A stretch of 64,000 bases of DNA from UBA668 sp043721915 (GTDB lineage: Bacteria > Actinomycetota > Acidimicrobiia > Acidimicrobiales > Ilumatobacteraceae): contig JAYSPV010000005.1 of assembly GCA_043721915.1 (NCBI GenBank), forward strand, positions 1 to 64,000, given 5' to 3'. The notes under the pieces are model-generated. The model saw nothing but the letters and a program-made list of their open reading frames with translations. It was not told the origin of the DNA and did no database searches. Shown here piece by piece: positions 35,471 through 43,622 of this stretch. A program made the translations under genes and the position numbers. Every line of letters starts with the position of its first letter. Position 1 is the stretch's first letter.

Positions 35471-35569
35471 GCGGCCGATGAACACCGGCTCGCCCGCGCT
35501 GCGGCCCGGGCCGTGGTCGAACACCTGCTTCTCGCCGGTCCTCTCGTCCGGGCCACCGACGGCCCTCAT
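35471..35569 (-). pseudogene. Possible carotenoid-oxygenase C-terminal remnant
   Basis: A short frame encodes DERTGEKQVFDHGPG, then RSAGEPVFIGR. This resembles the conserved stretch near the C-terminus of carotenoid cleavage oxygenases, where an acidic turn, a HDFGPGR-like loop and a GExVFVPR strand occur. The rest of the enzyme is absent and the frame ends within the next gene. The call rests on motif memory only. Confidence 0.35.
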
Positions 35570-35621
35570 AACGACGAGGGAACACGCGCGGCCCGCCTGT
35601 CACCCGGATCGTGGCCGGATG

Positions 35622-36995
35622 TCAGACGATGGGGAGCGTGAAGCCCAGCTCGGCGCCGCCACCGGGCGCATTGGCGGCGCACACCGAGCCACCGTGGCTG
35701 TCGACCACCGACTGGACGATCGAGAGGCCCAATCCGGAGCCCGGCTTGCTGCGCATCTCCGTCGATCGGTAGAAGCGATCGAAAAGATGCGGGATGTCCT
35801 CGGTCACCAGACCGGGCCCATGATCTCGCACCAGCAACGTGCCACGGACGATCGACACCTCGACCGCGCCCTGCGGAGCGAACTTGCACGCGTTGTCGAT
35901 CAGGTTCTGCGTCGCCCGCTCCAGCCCGTTCGGCCGGCCGTCGACCACGGTCTCGTCCGCGATGACCGTGACGTCGCGGACGAAGCGGCGGCGAGCACGG
36001 GCGGCAGCGCGTTCGGCGACGTCACCGAGGCGCACCGGTTGCACCGGCTCGTCATTGCGGCGGTCGGTGGCCAGCTCGACGAGTTCGTTCACGAGGTCGG
36101 TGAGCTCGCGTGTTTCACTGTCGAGATCCGCGAGCAGCTGTTCACGAGAATCGGGTGACAACTGCTGGTAGCTGCGGCGCAGCACGGACACATTGGTACG
36201 AAGGCTCGTGAGAGGCGTGCGCAGCTCATGTCCGGCGTCCTGCACCAACTGGTGCTGCTCGCGGCGGCTGGCGGAGAGGGCGGCGAGCATCCCACTGAAC
36301 GCACGGCCCAGCTGGCCGGTCTCGTCGGCGCCGTCGACAGGCACGTCGACATCGAGCCTGCCAGTGTCGGCGACCTCCCCAGCAGCAACCGTCAGCCGCG
36401 AGAGGCGGCGGGTCACCTGACGGGCAATCAGCCAGCCGAGCAGCGCCGAGAGCAGCGCGACGACGGCCACTGCGAGCAGCGTGCTCCCGAGGATGCGATC
36501 GGCCGACTTCTCGCTCTCCTCCAACGAGCGCGCCAGTTGCAATGCGCCGACCGGCAGTTTCACGGTGAGCATGCGGTAGCGCTCATCGTCGAACCTCACG
36601 TCGTAGCGCGTCCGCGCCGAGGGGTCGGTGCTCGCGGCAACTGAACGATCGCGATCGCTGACCGGCAGCTGGTACGTCTGGCCACTCGACAGCACCAGCC
36701 CGTTGCGGTCGATCACCTGGTACAGCACCTGTTCGAAGCTGCGCGGCCTGCCTTCGTTACCCGGACGGCCGTTGCCAGCACCGTTGCCGGCGCCGTTGCC
36801 GGTCTCGTCGCCGTCGCCGTCGGGCACACCCAGCAGCGGCCGCTGCAGCAGGTTGCGGGCTGCGTTGTCGAGCGACTTGTCGATGGTCGCTTCCAGCTCG
36901 TGCTTGGTGCTCGTGTACGACACGACACCGATCGCGGCGGTGGCGCCGCACGCCAGCAGCGTGAGCGCGAGCACGATCTTGAGCCGCAGGCTCAT
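35622..36995 (-). CDS. HAMP-containing sensor histidine kinase
   Basis: This 457-residue protein has TM1 (about 6-26), an extracytoplasmic sensor region of about 140 residues with a GNGAGNGAGNG linker, TM2 (about 170-192), a HAMP domain, the phosphoacceptor H-box DAGHELRTPLTSLR with H256, an N-box (NLIDNACKFAP) and G-boxes (VRDHGPGLV, GSGLGLSIV). The layout is that of MprB-like actinobacterial kinases. Its start overlaps the response-regulator stop by ATGA. Confidence 0.92.
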   Translation of the reverse strand: MSLRLKIVLALTLLACGATAAIGVVSYTSTKHELEATIDKSLDNAARNLLQRPLLGVPDGDGDETGNGAGNGAGNGRPGNEGRPRSFEQVLYQVIDRNGLVLSSGQTYQLPVSDRDRSVAASTDPSARTRYDVRFDDERYRMLTVKLPVGALQLARSLEESEKSADRILGSTLLAVAVVALLSALLGWLIARQVTRRLSRLTVAAGEVADTGRLDVDVPVDGADETGQLGRAFSGMLAALSASRREQHQLVQDAGHELRTPLTSLRTNVSVLRRSYQQLSPDSREQLLADLDSETRELTDLVNELVELATDRRNDEPVQPVRLGDVAERAAARARRRFVRDVTVIADETVVDGRPNGLERATQNLIDNACKFAPQGAVEVSIVRGTLLVRDHGPGLVTEDIPHLFDRFYRSTEMRSKPGSGLGLSIVQSVVDSHGGSVCAANAPGGGAELGFTLPIV

Positions 36996-37678
36996 GCTGC
37001 ACGCACCGTGTAGCCGACGCCGCGAACCGTGTGGATCAGCTTGCTGTCACCTTCGCCTTCCAGCTTGCGGCGCAAGTAGGAGATGTAGACGGCGAGGTTC
37101 TTCGAGTCCGGGCCGAAGTCGTAGCCCCAGATCCGGTCGTAGATGGTGCTGTGCTCGAGCACGATGCCCTGGTTGCGCACCAACAGCTCCAGCAGATCGA
37201 ACTCGGTCTTGGACAGCTCGACTTCGCGCTGGCCGCGCCACACGCGACGCGAGGTGGGGTCGAGGCGCAGGTCCGCGACCTGCATCGGCTCGGCAACATC
37301 CACTTCCTCCGGGCGAGCCCGGCGCAGGAGCGCCCTGATGCGGGCGAGCAGCTCCTCCAGGTCGAACGGCTTGGCGAGGTAGTCGTCGGCGCCGGCGTCG
37401 AGGCCCGCCACTCGATCGGGCGTCTCGGTGCGAGCCGTCAGCATCAGCACCGGGATGCGGTTGCGCTCGGCACGTAACACGCGGCAGACGGTGAGCCCGT
37501 CGATGTTGGGCATCATCACGTCCAGCACTGCCACATCGGGTTTGCTGCTCTCGATCAGGCCGAGCGCCTGGGCTCCGTCGGAGGCCTGCACGACGTCATA
37601 GCCCTCGAGGGCGAGTGCACGCGACAGAGACTCGCGGATCGCTCGGTCGTCATCGGCTATCAGTATCCGTCCGCTCAT
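36992..37678 (-). CDS. OmpR-family response regulator
   Basis: This 228-residue protein has a receiver domain with the acidic pocket (ADDD), phosphoacceptor D53 in VLDVMMPNIDG and the conserved Lys in YLAKPFDLEELLAR. A C-terminal winged-helix DNA-binding domain follows, with SYLRRKLEGEGD and IHTVRGVGYTVR. It forms a two-component system with the downstream kinase, by coupling and spacing. It resembles MprA. The gene encoding a small secreted helical protein lies just upstream, across a terminator, and may be a target. Confidence 0.93.
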   Translation of the reverse strand: MSGRILIADDDRAIRESLSRALALEGYDVVQASDGAQALGLIESSKPDVAVLDVMMPNIDGLTVCRVLRAERNRIPVLMLTARTETPDRVAGLDAGADDYLAKPFDLEELLARIRALLRRARPEEVDVAEPMQVADLRLDPTSRRVWRGQREVELSKTEFDLLELLVRNQGIVLEHSTIYDRIWGYDFGPDSKNLAVYISYLRRKLEGEGDSKLIHTVRGVGYTVRAA

Positions 37679-37702
37679 GGTGGTTCATTTCTGTTTCGCG
37701 GC

Positions 37703-37743
37703 CGATCGGCCGGGGCGTGGGAGGAGGCCGCCCCGGCCGATCG
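37703..37743 (-). terminator. GC-rich stem-loop terminator
   Basis: A perfect 15-bp stem (arm CGATCGGCCGGGGCG and its complement) encloses an 11-nt loop. It lies 29 nt after the stop of the minus-strand secreted protein gene and before the response-regulator start. It could end that transcript or attenuate read-through into the two-component system. Confidence 0.65.
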
Positions 37744-37772
37744 TACGACGTTGTCGACAGGAGTCGAGTTGG

Positions 37773-38447
37773 TCAGGCGCCGGCGTCTTCCGCAGCACCG
37801 TCACCGCGAGGGCCACCTGGGCCACCTGGGCCACGGCCGCCCTCGTGGCCACCGCCCATCGGGCCCGAACCGGTATTGTTGACGAATTCGGTGATGCGGG
37901 TGGTCACCTCTGCCAACTTCGCGTCGGCTTCTGCCTGGGTGTGCTCGCCCGAGGCGACTTCCTCGTCGAGATGGGTCTGCACGTCGGCGAGGAGCGCATC
38001 GATCAAGGCTTGGCCGGTGAGGCCCTTCGCCTCAGCCAGCTGCGCCAGCGTCTGACCGTTGGAGATCGCATCCTTGACCTCGGCTTCGGTCATGCCCAGC
38101 GTCTCGGCGACTGTGGCGATGCCACGACCGCCGGGGCCGCGACCGCCCTGTCCGCCACCCATCGGGCCGGCCGCTTCGAGGGTCGTGACGACCTTGTCGA
38201 GCTGGTCCTGGGTGAGCGTGCCGTCATCCACCAGCGGCTGCAGCACTTCCTGCAGGCGAGCGGTGCGGTCTGCCTGGCGGGCCGCATCGTCGGTGGCCGT
38301 GGTGCCATCGCCAGTGTCGTCGGCAGCGATCGTGACGGCCGACGAACCGGCCGCCCCGGCCGAGCCGGACATCTGGAGAATCAGGCCGGCGCCGGTACCG
38401 GCAAGGAGACCGGCGGCGAGACCTGCGGTGACCATTTTCTTGTTCAT
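37773..38447 (-). CDS. Exported helical protein with Gly-rich tail
   Basis: The ATG at 38447 has a GAAGGA site seven bases upstream and gives 224 residues. A signal-like segment follows MNKK (VTAGLAAGLLAGTGAGLIL). The mature part has helical repeats, including TLTQDQLDKVVTTLEAA and the motif ETLGMTEAEVKDAISNG, then QTLAQLAEAKG, a unit seen in several actinobacterial exported proteins. Gly-rich MGGG and GGRGPGG stretches interrupt and end the chain. Function is unknown. Its position beside the sensor kinase/regulator pair makes a regulon link likely. Confidence 0.75.
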   Translation of the reverse strand: MNKKMVTAGLAAGLLAGTGAGLILQMSGSAGAAGSSAVTIAADDTGDGTTATDDAARQADRTARLQEVLQPLVDDGTLTQDQLDKVVTTLEAAGPMGGGQGGRGPGGRGIATVAETLGMTEAEVKDAISNGQTLAQLAEAKGLTGQALIDALLADVQTHLDEEVASGEHTQAEADAKLAEVTTRITEFVNNTGSGPMGGGHEGGRGPGGPGGPRGDGAAEDAGA

Positions 38448-38562
38448 GAGGGTTCCTTCGGGGTGAGGGGTGGTGAGGAACATGATGAACGAGCAGGGTG
38501 AGACGCCAACCCGTTGTTGGTGAGAGAACGGTGAGAGACGCGAGACCTCGGTTCGGCGACGA

Positions 38563-40005
38563 TCAGGCTGTGTCGAACGCGTCAATCAGCTTGAGCAGCG
38601 CTTGCTCGACCACTTCGCTGAGTGCGGGGTGGATCCACACCTGGCCCGTGGCCAACTCGTCGGCGGTGTTGCCGAGGTGAATGCCCTGCACGAGCAGCTG
38701 GATCAGGATGCTGGCCTGGTAGCCGATCACGTGCGCGCCGACCACTTTGCGCGTGCGCGGGTCGCCGATCAGCTTGCAGAAGCTGGTGGTGTCCTCCATC
38801 GCCCAGCCGTACGCCGCGCCTGCGTAGTCGTGGATGATGCTGACGTACGGCTCGTTGCCTGCCTTGGCCTGCTCCTCGGTGAGACCGACGGCGCCGATCT
38901 GAGGGCTGGTGAACACGGCGCGCGGCGCCGGCCGCTCGTCGTACGTGCGCAGGTCATCGGGATGGATCAGGTTGTGCCGCACCACGTTCGCCTCGCCGTT
39001 GGCCATGTGCTTGAGCTGGTGACGGCCGTTGATGTCGCCCAGCGCCCACACACCTGGTGCGGAGGTGCGACCATGTGCATCGACGGTGATGTTGCCGCGC
39101 TCGTCGGTGGCGATGCCCGCCGCATGCACCTGCAGCTGATCACTGTTGGGGATGCGGCCGGCGGCAACCAGCAGGACATCGCCCTCGATCGTGCGCTGGC
39201 CGCCATCGCACTGCACCTTCAGCCCGACCCCGTTGGCGGTCATGTAGACGCTCTCCACCTTCGTTCCCAGCGAGAGATCGAACCGCTCGTGGGCCAGTTC
39301 GGTGAATCGACGGGAGATGTCGTGGTCCTCTGCGGACAGCAGGTGGTGGCCCCGGTTGACGATCGTCACCTTCGAGCCGAGCGCCTGGAAGACGTGACCC
39401 AGTTCGGTGGCGATGAACCCGCCGCCGAGGATGATCAGATGCTCGGGCTGGGTGGCGATGCGCAGGATGCTGTCACTGGTGTGGAATGGAACGTGGTCGA
39501 TGCCGGGCACGTCGGGCACGAACGACCGAGCGCCTGCCGCGATGACGATGCGCTCGCCACGAATGCGGACGCCGCCGACCTCGAGTTCGCGTTCACCGAC
39601 GAAGTGAGCCGAGTGTTCGTACACATCGACGTTGGCCAGGCCGTGCCGATATTGGCGGCCTCCCTCGGCAATCGGATCGATGCGGCCGAACACCCGCTGC
39701 ACGATCGATGGCCAATCGGCCCCGTTGAACTGCGTGTCGATCCCGTAGCGGGCATTGTCCTTCGCGTGTTCTGCGAGATCGGCCGGGTAGATCAGCATCT
39801 TCGACGGGATACAGCCACGGTTGAGGCATGTGCCGCCGAACGTACTGCGCTCGACCATCGCGATCCGCCACCCGTCCATCTCCGGGCAGATGATCGAGTT
39901 GCCGCTGCCGGCCCCGATGATGACCAGGTCGTACTGCTGCACGTCGTCGGCGGGGGCCTCGGGGTCAACAGGGTGCGGAGTGGTGCCCGGGGCGTGCGAA
40001 CTCAT
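38563..40005 (-). CDS. mtr: Mycothione reductase
   Basis: This 480-residue pyridine-nucleotide disulfide oxidoreductase keeps mycothiol reduced using NADPH and FAD. It has the FAD motif IIGAGSGN (29-36), the redox-active disulfide GGTCLNRGCIPSKM (C60, C65), the NAD(P) motif ILGGGFIATELG, the second FAD motif VWALGDINGRHQLKH and the C-terminal catalytic His-Glu pair in HPALSEVVEQALL. GNSIICPEMDGWRIAMVE fits the mycothione subgroup. The ATG at 40005 is preferred over an upstream one that would add a basic non-conserved extension. Its presence marks mycothiol-based redox chemistry. Confidence 0.9.
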   Translation of the reverse strand: MSSHAPGTTPHPVDPEAPADDVQQYDLVIIGAGSGNSIICPEMDGWRIAMVERSTFGGTCLNRGCIPSKMLIYPADLAEHAKDNARYGIDTQFNGADWPSIVQRVFGRIDPIAEGGRQYRHGLANVDVYEHSAHFVGERELEVGGVRIRGERIVIAAGARSFVPDVPGIDHVPFHTSDSILRIATQPEHLIILGGGFIATELGHVFQALGSKVTIVNRGHHLLSAEDHDISRRFTELAHERFDLSLGTKVESVYMTANGVGLKVQCDGGQRTIEGDVLLVAAGRIPNSDQLQVHAAGIATDERGNITVDAHGRTSAPGVWALGDINGRHQLKHMANGEANVVRHNLIHPDDLRTYDERPAPRAVFTSPQIGAVGLTEEQAKAGNEPYVSIIHDYAGAAYGWAMEDTTSFCKLIGDPRTRKVVGAHVIGYQASILIQLLVQGIHLGNTADELATGQVWIHPALSEVVEQALLKLIDAFDTA

Positions 40006-40052
40006 CCCGTCAGGTTGCCACGCAATCGCCCCGCTCAGGCGCTCCGGCCTCA

Positions 40053-40139
40053 ACTGGTCGCGTCGAGAGGCCGCTCGGGCACCCATCCCGCTTCTGGTCG
40101 GTGCGGATCGACACTCAGTGTCGATCTGACGCGACCAGT
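40053..40139. repeat. Nested inverted repeat between mtr and the next gene
   Basis: Perfect 12-bp arms ACTGGTCGCGTC (40053-40064) and GACGCGACCAGT (40128-40139) flank 63 nt. Inside the right half is a perfect 9-bp hairpin (40106-40126). No target-site duplication is seen outside the arms. Confidence 0.7.
40106..40126 (-). terminator. Stem-loop terminator candidate
   Basis: GATCGACAC and GTGTCGATC form a 9-bp perfect stem with loop TCA, 25 nt after the stop of the minus-strand hypothetical gene and upstream of mtr. It may end the hypothetical gene's transcript. Confidence 0.5.
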
Positions 40140-40150
40140 CCGAGAGTGCG

Positions 40151-40507
40151 TCAGTAAGCCGGCGGTTGCCAGTGCTTGACGAACTGGCGGCAGCGTGTGC
40201 GCGACGACTTCCCGATCGCTGCGCCGCTGCCGGCGGCGACAGCTTCGCCCAACCACCGCGCCACGGTCACCGGGGGCAGGCGCGACGAGCCCGTGCGGTC
40301 GATGGTGGCGCTGCGGCCATGGGTCCACACGTGGTGCACGTCCTCGAACAGGATCTCCAACGGCGCCTTGTTGCGAACCACTCGCCCGGACAACGGCAGC
40401 ACCCTCAGGCGCAGCTGCGCCCGGTCGCCCAACACCGTCGCAGCGACGAACGGCGTGGCGGCGCGGAACGTGCCAGCGCGAAAGCGAGTCGATCCCTTGG
40501 TACGCAC
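40151..40507 (-). CDS. Small hypothetical protein
   Basis: A GTG start at 40507 gives a 118-residue basic protein with a predicted beta-rich centre (FVAATVLGDRAQLRLRVLPL) and a segment EDVHHVWTHGR. Not recognised. Several overlapping frames on the other strand are open too, which weakens the call, but this one fills the space between a candidate terminator and the divergent superoxide dismutase promoter. Confidence 0.5.
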   Translation of the reverse strand: MRTKGSTRFRAGTFRAATPFVAATVLGDRAQLRLRVLPLSGRVVRNKAPLEILFEDVHHVWTHGRSATIDRTGSSRLPPVTVARWLGEAVAAGSGAAIGKSSRTRCRQFVKHWQPPAY

Positions 40508-40639
40508 TCCGCCTTTCTAGCCGCCGCGATGCACCCACTCCCAGAACGTGAGAGGGTTTGCCTGTCGCCGCCAACGGGTACGTCTGGTCATTGCAACACC
40601 GCGTTGGTCGACGCCCGCGCCGTTCACAAGGAGACCGAC

Positions 40640-41254
40640 ATGACCGTCTACACACTGCCCGACCTGCCCTACTCGCCCGGCGCACTCGAGCCGCATTACA
40701 GCGGCGAGATCGTCTCGCTGCATCACGGCAAGCACCACGCCGCGTACGTCAAAGGCGCCAACGACACGCTCGCCGCACTGGACGCTGCACGTGAGGCTGG
40801 CGACTTCTCCACGATCAACATGCTGTCGCGCAGCTTTGCGTTCCACGTCAGCGGCCATGTGCTGCACAGCATCTTCTGGACGAACATGAGCCCCGACGGC
40901 GGTGGCCGCCCCGACGGCGAGTTGGCCGCGGCGATCGACGAAAACTTCGGTGGCTTCGAGGCGATGCAGGCACAGCTCACCGCCGCCACGGTCAACGTGC
41001 AGGGCATCGGCTGGGGCGCACTCGCCTGGGAACCAGTCGCCGGCAAGTTGGTCGTCGAGCAGATCCACGACCACCAGGGCAACGTCGGCGCCGGTTCGGT
41101 TCCGCTGCTGGTGATCGATTCGTGGGAACACGCGTATTACCTGCAGTACAAGAACGTGAAGGCCGACTTCGTGAAGGCGTTCTGGAACATCGCCAACTGG
41201 GAGAACGTGGCCGAGCGGTTCGCCGCCGCCCGCCTCGTCGCGCCAACGATCTGA
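40640..41254 (+). CDS. sod: Fe/Mn superoxide dismutase
   Basis: This 204-residue enzyme converts superoxide to hydrogen peroxide. Metal ligands are visible: His in VSLHHGKHHAAYV, His in GHVLHSIFW, and Asp and His in VIDSWEHAYYLQY. The ATG at 40640 follows AAGGAG with seven bases' spacing. The metal (Fe or Mn) cannot be fixed from these motifs alone. No signal peptide is present. An ECF sigma gene starts 27 nt downstream on the same strand and could be partly cotranscribed with it. Confidence 0.94.
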   Translation: MTVYTLPDLPYSPGALEPHYSGEIVSLHHGKHHAAYVKGANDTLAALDAAREAGDFSTINMLSRSFAFHVSGHVLHSIFWTNMSPDGGGRPDGELAAAIDENFGGFEAMQAQLTAATVNVQGIGWGALAWEPVAGKLVVEQIHDHQGNVGAGSVPLLVIDSWEHAYYLQYKNVKADFVKAFWNIANWENVAERFAAARLVAPTI

Positions 41255-41281
41255 GCCTCACTTCGCGCTCGAGGGAACCCG

Positions 41282-41794
41282 ATGGCGCGCTCACGACTCT
41301 CTAGGTCTGTGATGAGCGACGCACTCGTGCCGATGGTCGGCGAGATCCAGTACCGCGATCCGTTCGATGTCGTCTACCACCGCGAGTTCCGCGCGATGGT
41401 GCGGCTCGCGACGGCACTGGTCGACTCGCCGGAACAGGCCGAAGAGGTCGCTCAGGAGGCGTTCGCCGTGCTGTACCTGAAATACCGGCTGGTCAACGAC
41501 CCGGTCGCGTACGTGCGGGTCTGCGTGCTGAACGGCTGCCACAAGGTGCTGCGGCGGCGGCGCATCATGCGCCGCCAGCCACCAGTGGCCGTCGAACACG
41601 GCGAACTCGGGTTCAACCACGTGCTCGACGCGGTACGGCGCCTGCCCGCCCGGCAGCGCAACGCGATTACGTTGCGCTACGAGCTGCAGCTCAGTGATGC
41701 AGAGATCGCCGAGACGCTCGGCATGCCGATCGGCACCGTCAAGTCCACCCTTCATCGGGCCCTGGCCCGCCTGCGTAGTGAGGTCATCGAATGA
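41282..41794 (+). CDS. ECF RNA polymerase sigma factor (second pair, SigE-like)
   Basis: This 170-residue protein has sigma region 2 (FDVVYHREFRAMVRLATALV, PEQAEEVAQEAFAVLYLKY) and region 4 (RLPARQRNAITLRYELQL, SDAEIAETLGMPIGTVKSTL). A start at 41282 has GAGGGA upstream; 41312 is an alternative that shortens it by ten residues. The stop overlaps the following gene by ATGA, as with the other two sigma/anti-sigma pairs in the window. Confidence 0.86.
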   Translation: MARSRLSRSVMSDALVPMVGEIQYRDPFDVVYHREFRAMVRLATALVDSPEQAEEVAQEAFAVLYLKYRLVNDPVAYVRVCVLNGCHKVLRRRRIMRRQPPVAVEHGELGFNHVLDAVRRLPARQRNAITLRYELQLSDAEIAETLGMPIGTVKSTLHRALARLRSEVIE

Positions 41795-42831
41795 ACGATT
41801 TCAACGGCGAACAACTCGACCCGGCGGTCGACCGGCTGCTGCAACAGGCCTTCGCTGCCCGCCCCGGCGGCGCTGGCGGGCACGCCTCGCTCGCCGACGT
41901 ACGCCAGCGCGCCCGCCGCCATCAGCGCCGCCGCGCTGGTGCCATGGTCGGCGCCGCTGCCGTCGTCGGCATCGGCAGTGTGGCGGTGCTCGCCAACCGC
42001 GGCGAGGCCCCCACCACCGCCGGCGACGATGGCGCGACCAGCACCACATCCGCCGGCTACTCGGCCTGCTCGAACCCCTCGGACGTCGGGCCGTTCGCAA
42101 CCGACGCGGTCGCCGACACGTGGCCCGCGGAGGCGGCGACCACCGCGTTCGACGACTTCGTACCGGACGGGACGTACGTGTTGCCCACCTATACGACTGT
42201 CGAGTGGCCATCGACCACGGTGGCGCCCACGACGTCCAACTTGGGGACAGCGCCCGAGGTGATCGCCACGTCGGGCCTCGAGTACACCTCGACGACGTAT
42301 CTCGACGGGCCAGGCGTGACGGTCCTGCGGTGCGTGCCCTCCGGCCAGTACCGCTGCCTGGGCAACACCGGCACCGACGACCAGGGCTACACCTACTTCG
42401 AGTACTGCGAGCCGGTCAGCCACGTCACCACCACCATGGTGCCGCCGGAAGCATTCGTGGGCTTGTCCGTCGTCATCGTCGACGCCAGCGGCGGCCAGGA
42501 CGCGTCCGCTCAGGACATGTTGTCGCGGCTCAGCGGCGCGGGGTTTGGCCCCATCCTCCTCGTCACGGCCACGCGCACAGTCGAACAGACGATGCTGATG
42601 CCGACAGGCGACACAAGCGGGCTGGCAATCCTCCAGCAACTGACTGAGATCGACGGCTTCGACACCTGGACCCCGGACCTCATCGACGAAGCGCTGCCGC
42701 AAGGTGCCGTCGTCGTCGTGATCGGGCAGGACTACTGGGAGCGGATGGGGCTCGCTGTCACCACCGTTCCGTATCCATATCCGACGACGACGTGGCCGAA
42801 CGTGCAAACGACCACTTCCAGCACTCCCTGA
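41791..42831 (+). CDS. Putative anti-sigma factor with a C-terminal LytR_C-like domain
   Basis: This 346-residue protein has an N-terminal cytoplasmic part (about 1-50), one transmembrane segment (AGAMVGAAAVVGIGSVAVLA), a long Thr/Ser/Tyr-rich stretch with two Cys, and a C-terminal domain from about residue 225. The C-terminal domain has the LytR_C pattern: VVIVDASGGQDASAQDMLSR, later AVVVVIGQDYWERM. It compares with the lipoprotein at 28078-28623 (VKVANASG..., VLVMLGHD). No zinc HxxxCxxC motif is present. The anti-sigma role is inferred from the ATGA overlap with the sigma gene and the topology. Confidence 0.62.
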   Translation: MNDFNGEQLDPAVDRLLQQAFAARPGGAGGHASLADVRQRARRHQRRRAGAMVGAAAVVGIGSVAVLANRGEAPTTAGDDGATSTTSAGYSACSNPSDVGPFATDAVADTWPAEAATTAFDDFVPDGTYVLPTYTTVEWPSTTVAPTTSNLGTAPEVIATSGLEYTSTTYLDGPGVTVLRCVPSGQYRCLGNTGTDDQGYTYFEYCEPVSHVTTTMVPPEAFVGLSVVIVDASGGQDASAQDMLSRLSGAGFGPILLVTATRTVEQTMLMPTGDTSGLAILQQLTEIDGFDTWTPDLIDEALPQGAVVVVIGQDYWERMGLAVTTVPYPYPTTTWPNVQTTTSSTP

Positions 42832-42861
42832 GACCCCGGGCGCTAGGCCCCACACCCCGAG

Positions 42862-42900
42862 TTGGCGGTGAGGTGCGGTGGTACCGCATCCCCCCGCCAA
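42862..42900. repeat. 39-nt palindromic repeat, copy B
   Basis: TTGGCG and CGCCAA arms enclose TGCGGT/TACCGCA. It is the same length as copy A (20986-21024) and matches it at 33 of 39 positions plus the preceding CGAG. One inner base pair differs as A-T versus G-T, so pairing is kept. It lies 26 nt before the next gene's GTG. Confidence 0.75.
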
Positions 42901-42926
42901 CTTGCACGGGCACTACGCTGACGGAC

Positions 42927-43622
42927 GTGCACGACGACCAAGCGGGCGATGGCTTCATCGAGGTGCCCGACGGCGAGACGCTGTGGCGTTTCGAGCCCGG
43001 CTTCCTGCGCTCCAACTGGACGTGCATCTGGGGTCGCGGCTGCAAGGGCATCCTCGATCATCCCGCGCAGGAGCTGCAACAGGGCTGCTGCAGCGTCGGC
43101 GCAGAGCTGACTGACATCGAGGAAGCGATGACGATCAGCGCTCTGGTCGCGACAATCCCACAACGATTGTGGGAACACGCCGACCAGAAGGATGCGAACG
43201 ACGTGTTCAGCGACGAGACCCGATCGAACACGAAGGTCGTCGACGGCGCGTGCATCTTCCTCAACCGACCCGGCTTCGCGGGCGGCGCGGGCTGCGCGCT
43301 GCATCTCGCGGCCGTGGACGCAGGTGAGTCGCCGATCGACTGGAAGCCCTCCGTGTGCTGGCAGCTGCCCCTGCGGGTGGACTGGGAGATGCAGCCCGAC
43401 GGGGTCGAGCACGCCACCGTTCGCCGGTGGTCGCGGGCCGATTGGGGCGACGACGGCGACACGATGGCCTGGTGCTGCACCGAGGAACCGGAGGCCTACG
43501 TCGGTGAACGGTCGGTGGTCGACTCCCTTGCAGAGGAACTGGCCGGCATCGCCGGGCAGGCCGTGTACGTGGAGCTCCGCAAGCGGATGGACCTCAGCGA
43601 GGAACGCCCGTCGGAAAGGTGA
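42927..43622 (+). CDS. Cys-rich conserved protein (DUF3109-like)
   Basis: A GTG start at 42927 gives 231 residues. The N-terminal half has WTCIWGRGCKGIL and QGCCSVGAEL, then CIFLNRPGFAGGAGCALHLAA, SVCWQLPLRVDWE and WCCTEEPEAYVG. Many of these Cys are probably metal or Fe-S ligands. Similar proteins are conserved in actinobacteria as uncharacterised Cys-rich proteins resembling DUF3109/YkgJ. The frame is open to 42792, but that would read through the palindromic repeat and the end of the anti-sigma gene, so the GTG is chosen. Confidence 0.7.
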   Translation: MHDDQAGDGFIEVPDGETLWRFEPGFLRSNWTCIWGRGCKGILDHPAQELQQGCCSVGAELTDIEEAMTISALVATIPQRLWEHADQKDANDVFSDETRSNTKVVDGACIFLNRPGFAGGAGCALHLAAVDAGESPIDWKPSVCWQLPLRVDWEMQPDGVEHATVRRWSRADWGDDGDTMAWCCTEEPEAYVGERSVVDSLAEELAGIAGQAVYVELRKRMDLSEERPSER

